Below, piece by piece: positions 1 to 6,241 of a stretch of DNA of 6,462 nucleotides. The notes under the pieces were generated by a model. It was not told where the DNA came from and did no database searches. It was given only the letters and a program-made list of their open reading frames with translations. Position numbers and translations under genes: made by a program. Where the stretch lies: NCBI GenBank assembly GCA_025059415.1, contig JANXDQ010000008.1, positions 22,923 through 29,384 of the forward strand. The letters are read 5' to 3'. Source of the DNA: Aigarchaeota archaeon. Lineage in GTDB: Archaea; Thermoproteota; Nitrososphaeria_A; Caldarchaeales; Wolframiiraptoraceae. The number at the start of each line of letters is the position of its first letter. The first letter of the stretch is position 1.

Positions 1-855
1 GACCTCATGGGCGTCGGTGAAATGGGGGTGAAGGTGACGGATGACCCATGGCTTGGCCTAAGGGATTGCGAAATAGTCCTGCACGCTACATCATCATTTC
101 TACCAAAAATCTATGACCAGCTCGTGACCGCCATAAAACTCGGGAAATCCGTGGTCTCCACATGTGAAACCCTCTCATACCCCTACCACCGATACCCCGT
201 GCTCGGGAGGAGAATCGACAGCCTAGCTAAGAGCCACGGCGTAACGGTCATCGGCACGGGGATAAACCCCGGCTTCCTCCTGGACACGCTTGCCATCACG
301 ATCTCCGCATCCGTGCCGTTGATCAAGAGGATAATTGCGAGAAGGTCCATAGACGCGGCCAAGCGGAGGGAGTCCTTCAGGAAAAAGATCGGCGTAGGCC
401 TAGACCCTAACACGTTTTCCCGGGGACTGGGCATTGGCCGCTATACCGGCCACATCGGATATGCTGAATCCGTCTACTTAATCGCGGAATCCGCCGGCTT
501 GAATTTAACTAGAGTTGAGGAATGCCAGGAGGGTGTGGTGGCCGAGGAAAGAGTTTCCAGCAATGGGATAACCGTGGAAAAGGGGGAGATAAGGGGGGTA
601 AGGGGCTTCGGGATAGGATACGTAGGCGACGTTGAAAAGATCCGCGTAGAATTCCAAGCAGTGGTGGGGGCGCCTGAATACGAGGAAATAACCGTGGAAG
701 GAGCCGATTACGCGGTTATTTGGAAGAGTAGTGGCACCCCAGGCGATCTCGGGACGGCCAGCATACTCATATCCATAGCGGAGAAGATCGAGGCCATGCC
801 CCGCGGCCTCCTAACCATGGCCGATTTACTGCCATTTAGGATAGGGCTAAGGTAA
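1..855 (+). CDS. Dihydrodipicolinate reductase-fold dehydrogenase, 2,4-diaminopentanoate dehydrogenase-like (5' truncated by window)
   Basis: The frame is open from the first base, so the true start lies outside the window; the Met at base 7 is probably internal. About 285 codons are visible, against roughly 340-350 in the family. The missing part would hold the N-terminal Rossmann glycine motif. What remains matches the DapB-like NAD(P)H dehydrogenases that include 2,4-diaminopentanoate dehydrogenase of ornithine degradation. Visible motifs are the HATSSFLP stretch near visible residue 27, STCETLSYP near 52, GTGINPGF at 85-92, GHIGYAES around 150 and a C-terminal GLLTMADLLPF. These features place the family well, but not the substrate, since many archaeal members are uncharacterised; a related amino-acid dehydrogenase is equally possible. 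It is a soluble cytoplasmic enzyme with no membrane segment. It ends 43 bases before nop5 and has no obvious functional link to it. Its GC content is about 52-62% by hand count, clearly above the sugar cassette. Confidence 0.8.
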   Translation, partial: DLMGVGEMGVKVTDDPWLGLRDCEIVLHATSSFLPKIYDQLVTAIKLGKSVVSTCETLSYPYHRYPVLGRRIDSLAKSHGVTVIGTGINPGFLLDTLAITISASVPLIKRIIARRSIDAAKRRESFRKKIGVGLDPNTFSRGLGIGRYTGHIGYAESVYLIAESAGLNLTRVEECQEGVVAEERVSSNGITVEKGEIRGVRGFGIGYVGDVEKIRVEFQAVVGAPEYEEITVEGADYAVIWKSSGTPGDLGTASILISIAEKIEAMPRGLLTMADLLPFRIGLR

Positions 856-873
856 CGGGGGGAAGCGAAACTC

Positions 874-881
874 TAATTAAA
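874..881 (+). promoter_or_regulatory. Possible TATA box for nop5
   Basis: The AT-rich octamer TAATTAAA lies in the 43-base gap between the dehydrogenase and nop5, centred about 22 bases before the ATG at 899. That is slightly close for a transcript starting upstream of this ATG. It would fit a leaderless message starting near 901-905 and using the in-frame ATG at 911 instead. The match to the archaeal consensus is only moderate. Confidence 0.3.
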
Positions 882-898
882 TGTGAAGTGAACAAGAT

Positions 899-2119
899 AT
901 GGGCTCTGAGATGAGTTCAATAACCCTCTCGCTTGCAGTTACCCCACTAGGAGTGATCGCGGTCACTAATGGCTCACTGAGATTCCACAAACTCTTTGAG
1001 GGAGATGCTGAATCCAAATCGAGTAAGTTCTCAATGGCTTTAAAGGGGGCTCTGATAGATGAGTTGAAACATGTAATTAAGGAGGCTGTTTCGGCGGGAT
1101 TTCGAGGATTAAGGATTTCCCCAAACACGCTTCTATCAGCGCTCGCCAAGGAATATCCAGACCTATCCTTCAAGGAACTCGACTACACCCTAGACTTGGA
1201 GAGAATATTCGTTGAAGGCGGCCTTGTCTCTGGGGTTGAGGAATATAGAAGGCAGGTCAAAGAGGTTTTGGATAGGCTTGCAGCCATCGAGTTGAAGGAG
1301 GCCGTCGCGAGGAGAGACATGATGATAGTCCACGCAATCCACATCATCGAAGACCTAGACAAACAGATAAATGCCTTCTACACGAGATGCCGTGAATGGT
1401 ATGGGCTCCACTTTCCAGAGCTCGCAGACTTCGTCGACGACCTCGAAGACTACATGAGGATAATCGCAGAATTTGGATCGAGGAAAAACTTGGAAGAGAC
1501 TGCGCTTGAGAAAATTGTCGGGGTCAAGAAGGCGAAGGAGATCATGGAAAGGGCCAAAACATCCGTTGGAGCTGACCTCAGCCCTGAGGACGAGGAACGC
1601 ATAATAAAGGTCGCAATGGAGGGTCTCAGATTGATTAAGTTGAGGAAGGAGCAGGAGAGATATGTCGAAGAACTAATGTCGGCCGAGGCGCCGAACTTAG
1701 TTGCGATAGCGGGGCCAATCCTAGGCGCCAAGCTCATCTCCATGGCCGGTGGACTCGAGAAGCTTGCAAGGCTACCCGCCAGCACGATACAGATCCTAGG
1801 AGCCGAGAAGGCATTGTTCAGATTTTTTAGGACTGGTAAAGGCGCGCCGAAACATGGAATATTATTCCAGAGCCCAATTATACATGGTGCTCCTAAATGG
1901 ATGAGAGGCAAATTGGCAAGAACGTTAGCAACCAAAATCGCTATTGCTGCCAAAATTGATTATTACACTAGGGATGATAGAGGTGGTGAACTAAGAGAAG
2001 CTCTAGAAAGACGGATAAAAGAAATCCACGAAAAATATAAAATCCCACCAAAAAAATCGTACAAAAGACGAGGATCCAAATCTCCTAAAGTTAAAATGAG
2101 AGGAGAAAAGAGACATTAA
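899..2119 (+). CDS. nop5: Nop5 (Nop56/58 homologue), C/D box sRNP scaffold protein
   Basis: Nop5 is the scaffold of the archaeal C/D box sRNP. It binds the L7Ae-kink-turn RNA platform with its Nop domain, dimerises through a long coiled coil and holds fibrillarin, the 2'-O-methyltransferase, with its N-terminal domain. The 406 residues show this order: an N-terminal domain (about 1-120); a charged helical region compatible with the coiled coil (about 125-255); and the Nop domain from about 265, with GAKLISMAGG, LPASTIQILGAEKALFRFF (GAEKALFR from residue 301), a PKHG segment near 317-320, and ARTLATKIAIAAKIDYY. It ends in a Lys/Arg-rich tail of about 30 residues, common in archaeal Nop5. An in-frame TGA at 884 limits the start to ATG 899 or ATG 911; neither has a clear Shine-Dalgarno site. 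GC drops sharply inside the gene near base 1850, yet the frame and the conserved Nop motifs remain intact across the change. The usual partner gene, fibrillarin, is not adjacent but 4.1 kb downstream. Confidence 0.96.
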   Translation: MGSEMSSITLSLAVTPLGVIAVTNGSLRFHKLFEGDAESKSSKFSMALKGALIDELKHVIKEAVSAGFRGLRISPNTLLSALAKEYPDLSFKELDYTLDLERIFVEGGLVSGVEEYRRQVKEVLDRLAAIELKEAVARRDMMIVHAIHIIEDLDKQINAFYTRCREWYGLHFPELADFVDDLEDYMRIIAEFGSRKNLEETALEKIVGVKKAKEIMERAKTSVGADLSPEDEERIIKVAMEGLRLIKLRKEQERYVEELMSAEAPNLVAIAGPILGAKLISMAGGLEKLARLPASTIQILGAEKALFRFFRTGKGAPKHGILFQSPIIHGAPKWMRGKLARTLATKIAIAAKIDYYTRDDRGGELREALERRIKEIHEKYKIPPKKSYKRRGSKSPKVKMRGEKRH

Positions 2120-2219
2120 TTCCTCACTTATCATTGAGCGCAAAACCTTCTTTGATAATATTCCATCACAATGATGCTCTAAAAGGAGATCACGAAAATA
2201 CTCAAAATGATAGAAATCC

Positions 2220-2227
2220 TTATATAA
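2220..2227 (+). promoter_or_regulatory. TATA box of the Gfo/Idh/MocA gene; decides its start
   Basis: TTATATAA is a strong archaeal TATA-like element, with a purine-rich stretch (agaaat) just upstream that could serve as a BRE. Transcription would be expected to begin about 25 bases downstream, near 2249. That leaves a leader of about 8 bases before ATG 2257. It also puts the alternative starts at TTG 2134 and ATG 2230 outside the transcript. The rest of the 137-base gap from 2120 holds no gene or RNA that I can support. Confidence 0.65.
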
Positions 2228-2256
2228 CTATGTGTGTTTTTAAAAATGCGAATATC

Positions 2257-3282
2257 ATGACAGGGGCAATTATTAGAGTTTGTGTTATTGGAGCTGGCAG
2301 AGTAGGACACGTTCACGGATTGAACATAAAATATAGAATACCCCAAGCTGATGTAGTAGCCGTTGTTGACTCAAACTTAGGAGCTGCGAAAGAGCTTGCA
2401 GAAAAGCTTGGGAAATGCAGTTATTTCGCGAGTCTATCTGAGGCATTAAGTAAAGTTGATTTTGACGCAGTAGTCATAACTACTCCTACTTTCACTCACT
2501 GCCCATTAACATTAGAAGCTGCAGAAGCTGGAAAACACGTTTTTTCCGAGAAACCGATCGCGTTAAATCTAGAAGAAGCTGACAAAATGATAAATGCGAC
2601 AAGAAAAAGAGGACTTAAATTACAGATTGGGTTTATGAGAAGATTTGACCCTGACATTAGAAAGGCGAAATCTCTCATTGATGATAAAGCCATCGGAAAG
2701 CCTGTTTTAATTAAGAGTTTAAGCAGGGGACCTGGTCTACCTCCGGAATGGGCACTCGATCCAAAAAAGGGAATTGGCATGCTTGTCGAAGTGAGTATTC
2801 ATGATTTTGATTCGGTAAGATGGTTGATGGGCTCGGAAGTAAAAAGCGTATATGCCGTGGCAGATGCACTAATACGACCTGACTTAAAGTCAAAATATGA
2901 ACTATTCCACGATGTATATGCCGTATTACAAAGATTTGAAAATGGCGGTATAGGAGTCATAGATGGGGGATGTCCAGTTGGATATGGATATGATGCAAGA
3001 CTGGAAATACTTGGAACCGAGGGATTAATAACCATAGGTGAGGTAAGGGGGACATCGCTCTTCATTTGCAAAAGTGATAAGAAAGCAATAACGGAAACTT
3101 TTCAAAGTTGGAGGGATCGTTTCCGAGAAGGTTATTTGAGAGAAATTGAAAGCTTCATATCATCTATTATCGAAGACAAAGAACCTGAAGTTACCGGGGA
3201 GGATGGCAAGAAGGCATTAGAAGCCTGTTTAGCGGCAGTCGAATCATTAAAAACGGGCAAGCAGGTATCTCTACCACTATAA
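2257..3282 (+). CDS. Gfo/Idh/MocA family NAD-dependent dehydrogenase, inositol 2-dehydrogenase-like
   Basis: This is a cytoplasmic sugar or cyclitol oxidoreductase of 341 residues, the normal length for the family. The N-terminal Rossmann fold shows IGAGRVG (11-17), and the acidic Asp38 at the end of the second strand favours NAD over NADP. The family's EKP motif is at 98-100, with Lys99 the expected catalytic lysine. The catalytic helix reads EVSIHDFD, with His182 in the position of the catalytic histidine; four residues before it there is Glu178 where inositol dehydrogenases usually have Asp. The HDFD wording and length resemble IolG-type myo-inositol 2-dehydrogenases, but the family also oxidises glucose, xylose and many derivatives, so the substrate is not settled. 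The frame is open back to TTG 2134, but the extra 41 residues look non-native and the TATA box at 2220 argues for ATG 2257. It lies 22 bases before the zinc dehydrogenase. Its GC is about 43% or less, lower than the flanking housekeeping genes. Confidence 0.88.
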   Translation: MTGAIIRVCVIGAGRVGHVHGLNIKYRIPQADVVAVVDSNLGAAKELAEKLGKCSYFASLSEALSKVDFDAVVITTPTFTHCPLTLEAAEAGKHVFSEKPIALNLEEADKMINATRKRGLKLQIGFMRRFDPDIRKAKSLIDDKAIGKPVLIKSLSRGPGLPPEWALDPKKGIGMLVEVSIHDFDSVRWLMGSEVKSVYAVADALIRPDLKSKYELFHDVYAVLQRFENGGIGVIDGGCPVGYGYDARLEILGTEGLITIGEVRGTSLFICKSDKKAITETFQSWRDRFREGYLREIESFISSIIEDKEPEVTGEDGKKALEACLAAVESLKTGKQVSLPL

Positions 3283-3285
3283 ATA
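3278..3285 (+). promoter_or_regulatory. TATA box upstream of the zinc dehydrogenase
   Basis: TATAAATA overlaps the TAA stop codon of the preceding gene (3280-3282) and is centred about 24 bases before the TTG start. This spacing would give a nearly leaderless transcript. The Shine-Dalgarno site downstream of it would only be used on a readthrough message from the Gfo/Idh gene, so the gene may be expressed in both ways. Confidence 0.5.
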
Positions 3286-3290
3286 ATGGC

Positions 3291-3295
3291 GGAGG
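3291..3295 (+). promoter_or_regulatory. Shine-Dalgarno site that sets the TTG start of the zinc dehydrogenase
   Basis: A perfect GGAGG lies 9 bases before TTG 3305. This supports translation from TTG and co-transcription with the upstream gene. The nearby ATG at 3286 is in a different frame and soon hits a stop. Confidence 0.7.
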
Positions 3296-3304
3296 CGAAT
3301 ATTT

Positions 3305-4336
3305 TTGAAGGCTCTCCGTCTTTATGGAAAAGAAGATCTTAAACTTGAAGATGTAGAAGAGCCAAGGCTCGACGCCGAAGGGGCGGTAATGGAAGTCATG
3401 GCCACCACTATATGTGCAACCGATTTAAAAGCCTATACGACTGGTGCTCGCACAAAAGTTCCCATAATACTTGGACATGAATTCTCAGGGGTCATAGTTA
3501 AAGCGAGTAAGGAGTTTAAAAACTATTTATCAAAAAGGGTTGTGGTAAACCCCGACATTTTCTGTGGTCACTGCGAATATTGCATACAAGGAGAACATGT
3601 TCTTTGCGATAACTTGTTTACGGTAGGAATAGATGTAGATGGATCATTTGCTGAATATGTAAAAATCCCTCCCGAAGCATTCCGTGTTGGAAATGTACAG
3701 GAAATACCTGGACACCTAACTTATGAAGAGGCATCATTAGTTGAACCTCTTGCTGCTTGTCTCAGAGGACAAAGAAAGCTTGGTATAAAGTTGGGAGAAA
3801 TAGTTACAATAATCGGCTCTGGCCCGATAGGGTTAATGCATTTGAAGCTGGCTAAATTTGCTGGGGCAAGAATGGTTATAATGGTAGATGTTCTTGAACA
3901 AAGGATAGCCATCGCAAAGGAAATGGGTGCCGATTATGCGATAAACCCCCTCAAGACAGATCTGGAAAAAGAGATTTTAGAAATAACTGAAGGCCATTAC
4001 AGTGATGCTGTGATAGTTGCAGCTGCCTCGCCCGATGCTCAGAAAAATGCTTTACGCATCGTTTCCAAAGGTGGGAGAATAAATTTCTTCGCTGGATTGC
4101 CTCGTGAAAAAGAAATTGTTGACATCAACACTAATGTTATACATTACAAGCAGATTAATATCCTTGGCACTTCAATGCCCACTCCTCACGACTTCCTGAC
4201 ATCACTCAGAATAATAGCTTCTCGAAAATTGGACGTAAAACCATTCATAACTCACAAGTTCAAATTAAGTGATGGAATTGAGGCCTTTACCACAGCTCTA
4301 AGGGGCGAGGGATTAAAGGTAGCTATCACTCCATGA
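3305..4336 (+). CDS. Zinc-dependent medium-chain dehydrogenase, sorbitol/threonine dehydrogenase-like
   Basis: This enzyme is expected to oxidise a secondary alcohol of a polyol or related compound to a ketone with NAD. All 343 residues fit the medium-chain zinc family. The catalytic zinc ligands appear as Cys37, the GHE motif (His58, Glu59) and Glu147 in VEPLAACLRG. The structural zinc lobe has four cysteines at 87, 90, 93 and 101. The Rossmann domain carries GSGPIG (171-176), and Asp195 at the end of the next strand indicates NAD rather than NADP. The start is TTG: the product then begins MKALRLYG, the expected beginning for the family, and GGAGG sits 9 bases upstream. The kinase downstream makes a polyol-to-ketose role attractive. 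Related proteins also act on threonine, galactitol or keto-inositols, so the substrate is an inference. Confidence 0.9.
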   Translation: MKALRLYGKEDLKLEDVEEPRLDAEGAVMEVMATTICATDLKAYTTGARTKVPIILGHEFSGVIVKASKEFKNYLSKRVVVNPDIFCGHCEYCIQGEHVLCDNLFTVGIDVDGSFAEYVKIPPEAFRVGNVQEIPGHLTYEEASLVEPLAACLRGQRKLGIKLGEIVTIIGSGPIGLMHLKLAKFAGARMVIMVDVLEQRIAIAKEMGADYAINPLKTDLEKEILEITEGHYSDAVIVAAASPDAQKNALRIVSKGGRINFFAGLPREKEIVDINTNVIHYKQINILGTSMPTPHDFLTSLRIIASRKLDVKPFITHKFKLSDGIEAFTTALRGEGLKVAITP

Positions 4337-4370
4337 AAGTTTAACAATATTATTCTAAGTTTATTTCAAG

Positions 4371-4378
4371 CTTAAATA
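4371..4378 (+). promoter_or_regulatory. TATA box of the FGGY kinase gene
   Basis: CTTAAATA lies in the 65-base gap after the zinc dehydrogenase and is centred about 27 bases before ATG 4402. That is the canonical distance for a leaderless archaeal transcript starting at the ATG. A G-run at 4385-4389 lies between the box and the start, but is a poor Shine-Dalgarno match. Confidence 0.55.
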
Positions 4379-4401
4379 TTGGCCGGGGGTTACATAAAGT
4401 T

Positions 4402-5946
4402 ATGGCTAACTATTTCATAGGGGTCGATATCGGTACTGCTGGAACTAAAGCGGCCTTGGTAGATCTTAATGGTAACATAATTGCAAGCGCTTATGAGGAA
4501 TCTAAGCTCTATTACCCCAGAGTTGGCTGGGTTGAACAGGAGCCGGAAGACTTCTACATGTCCGCTGTAAATACCATTCGTGAAGTTATTAGGAAATCCG
4601 GCGTGGATCCACAAGATGTGGCTTCAATAGCTTTTAGTGGTCAGATGGCGGGTATACTCGCCATAGATAAGAATTGGAAGCCCGTCATGCCTTATGATTC
4701 ATGGCTGGATATAAGGTGCAAAGACTACATAGACTATCTAAAGGTAAACTATGAGGAATTTCTAATTGAGAAGACTGGTGTTCCTCCAACAGTTAATCAT
4801 CTTCCAAAAATGATTTGGTGGAAGAGAGAAAGGCCTGAGGTTTTTGAAAAAATATACAAATTTACAGTACCGGGTATATACGCTGCGGGAAAATTTGCAG
4901 GGTTAAATGGCGATGAAGCCTATTATGATTATACATACGCATCTTTCACGGGTATGTATGATGTCTATAAACTGACATGGTCGGAGGAAATCTCAGAAAC
5001 GTTTGACATACCAGTAGATAAGCTTCCACGCCTCGTAAAGCCTTGGGAGGTGATTGGAGAACTGACATCTGAAACTGCCCAAAAAAGTGGCCTCAGAAAA
5101 GGTATACCAGTAGTTGCTGGTGCAGGAGATTACATAGCATCTTGCTTTGGCGCGGGTCTGACTCAAGTAGGCCAGTGTGTTGATGTTGCTGGGACCGCCT
5201 CTATTTTCTCGATATCAATTGATAAAGTAATACCCGACAAGAGATACAAGACACTGCTTTATGTGAAGGCGATTCCTCCCGAGTTATGGCAGGTAGGAGC
5301 TTACATAAATGGTGGTGGATTGTGTCTAAGATGGTTTAGAGATGAAATAGGCCGTTATGAAAAGAAATTGGGCGAAGAAATCGGTAAAGACGCGTATAAA
5401 ATCCTAGATGAAAAAGCGGCTCAAGTACCGATAGGCTCTGAGGGATTAATATTCATTCCGCATCTCGGAGGAAGAGCATATCCTTATACACCTTCAATTA
5501 AAGGTATATGGTTTGGGTTTACTTGGAAACATACAATAGGCCATTTATTTAGGAGCGTCATGGAGGGCATAGCCTATGAATACTACTTCTATTGTAATAT
5601 CGCAAAGAGCATATTCAAAGACCTCAGGTTTAGCGAGGTGAGGGGTATAGGTGGGGGAAGCAGAAGTGAAGTATGGCGGCAGATAAAATCGGATGTCTTA
5701 AATATGCCATACGTTATCTTGAACAAAGAAGAATATGCAGTATTGGCGTTAGCCGCTATAGGTGGTTATGGTGTTAACGTAATAAAGGACTACATAGCGA
5801 TAATCAACGAATGGGTTAAGCCTGTGAAGAGGGTAGAACCTATAAGGGAGAATGCGGAAAAATACGCAAATTACGCCCAATTTTACCAAGAACTTCTGAC
5901 ATCCGTTGAAGGCATATTCAGTAAACATCTTACATTGCTTGCCTAA
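4402..5946 (+). CDS. FGGY-family carbohydrate kinase, xylulokinase-like
   Basis: This cytoplasmic kinase is expected to transfer phosphate from ATP to a ketose or polyol. Its 514 residues match the FGGY family (about 490-520). The N-terminal actin-like domain has the phosphate-binding DIGTAGTK (9-16), SGQMAG (79-84), like the GQMHG substrate motif of xylulokinases, and SWLDIR (100-105). The catalytic base is Asp243 in GAGDYIAS, the xylulokinase form of this site. The C-terminal domain has NGGGLCLRWFRDE, HLGGRAYPYTP in place of the common GER wording, and the adenosine-binding GGGSRSEVWRQIKSDVL from residue 417. The neighbouring zinc dehydrogenase could produce its ketose substrate, giving a polyol to ketose to ketose-phosphate route. 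Ribulose, erythrulose or other ketoses are not excluded. It has a probable promoter of its own and a T-rich stop signal about 35 bases after its end. Its GC is near 33% in places, well below the flanking genes. Confidence 0.9.
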   Translation: MANYFIGVDIGTAGTKAALVDLNGNIIASAYEESKLYYPRVGWVEQEPEDFYMSAVNTIREVIRKSGVDPQDVASIAFSGQMAGILAIDKNWKPVMPYDSWLDIRCKDYIDYLKVNYEEFLIEKTGVPPTVNHLPKMIWWKRERPEVFEKIYKFTVPGIYAAGKFAGLNGDEAYYDYTYASFTGMYDVYKLTWSEEISETFDIPVDKLPRLVKPWEVIGELTSETAQKSGLRKGIPVVAGAGDYIASCFGAGLTQVGQCVDVAGTASIFSISIDKVIPDKRYKTLLYVKAIPPELWQVGAYINGGGLCLRWFRDEIGRYEKKLGEEIGKDAYKILDEKAAQVPIGSEGLIFIPHLGGRAYPYTPSIKGIWFGFTWKHTIGHLFRSVMEGIAYEYYFYCNIAKSIFKDLRFSEVRGIGGGSRSEVWRQIKSDVLNMPYVILNKEEYAVLALAAIGGYGVNVIKDYIAIINEWVKPVKRVEPIRENAEKYANYAQFYQELLTSVEGIFSKHLTLLA

Positions 5947-5980
5947 GATCTGTATTAATCACTAATTTAATTTACTACTC

Positions 5981-5997
5981 TTTTTTATTTCACTTTT
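5981..5997 (+). terminator. Probable archaeal T-run terminator after the kinase gene
   Basis: A run of six T is followed by further T-rich sequence (17 bases, 14 of them T), about 35 bases past the kinase stop codon. Archaeal RNA polymerase stops at such tracts without needing a hairpin, and none is evident here. Confidence 0.55.
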
Positions 5998-6145
5998 GAC
6001 TGTTTCTTCCATGATTTTGCATTGCCTCTTGTATTACTCTTGTGATATCATCCCTGGTTGCAAAAACGCAAGAGCATGGGATTCCATCATCTTAATTACT
6101 TTTTAGTACCATATCTATTTGCGGCTGTGGGATGGGTGAAGATCA

Positions 6146-6153
6146 TATTTAAG
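6146..6153 (+). promoter_or_regulatory. Possible TATA box for fibrillarin
   Basis: TATTTAAG is the best TATA-like match upstream of the fibrillarin start, but it would give a leader of about 65 bases. A weaker element, TTTAAG, lies at 6184-6189. A separate promoter is likely, because the T-run after the kinase gene would cut off readthrough. Confidence 0.3.
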
Positions 6154-6233
6154 TAATTTTTAAGAAATCAACATTATAGTAGATTTAAGGATCACTAAGG
6201 AAATGATTAAGACCTCGTAAGATCCATTATTTT

Positions 6234-6238
6234 AGGAG
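6234..6238 (+). promoter_or_regulatory. Ribosome-binding site of fibrillarin
   Basis: AGGAG lies 3 bases before ATG 6242, closer than usual. An in-frame TAG at 6233-6235 rules out any start further upstream, so ATG 6242 is the first possible start. Confidence 0.5.
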
Positions 6239-6241
6239 AGT

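Larger units (their letters stand above)
5947..6241 (+). other. Intergenic gap between the kinase and fibrillarin genes, no supported gene
   Basis: This AT-rich stretch of 295 bases begins with a T-rich termination signal and ends with the fibrillarin ribosome-binding site. It contains a hydrophobic + strand ORF of 26 codons (6076-6156) and a 33-codon open stretch on the minus strand (5990-6091). Neither is convincing as a gene. I saw no tRNA, no complete C/D box pair and no copy of the nop5 3' end. Confidence 0.6.

Noticed and set aside
1450..1953. Long minus-strand open frame inside nop5
   Set aside because: It is the antisense shadow of a clearly conserved gene and gives a low-complexity Ala/Leu/Ser-rich product with no family features.
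2168..2176. C-box-like sequence (ATGATG) after nop5, a possible C/D box guide RNA
   Set aside because: No CTGA D box follows at a suitable distance and no terminal stem is seen.
2248..3302. Shared GCGAATAT 1-2 bases before the starts of the two dehydrogenase genes (2248-2255 and 3295-3302)
   Set aside because: A single 8-mer match in AT-rich sequence, not repeated before the kinase gene, so a common regulatory site is not supported.
6026..6074. CTCTTGT repeated 11 bases apart with a matching inverted CAAGAG, plus short 4-bp stems
   Set aside because: The repeats are 6-7 bases long and imperfectly arranged; this is weak evidence for an operator, terminator or structured RNA.
6044..6091. C-box-like GATGATG copies on the minus strand in the gap before fibrillarin
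   Set aside because: No D or D' box (CTGA) accompanies them, and this stretch reads equally well as a protein remnant.
6076..6156. A + strand ORF of 26 codons with a hydrophobic product, in the gap before fibrillarin
   Set aside because: No ribosome-binding site, no recognisable family, and a length expected by chance; it also overlaps the candidate fibrillarin TATA box.
2120..6241. Integrase- or transposase-mediated insertion of the cassette
   Set aside because: No integrase, transposase, tRNA gene, terminal inverted repeats, direct repeats or duplicated nop5 3' end were found at either edge.
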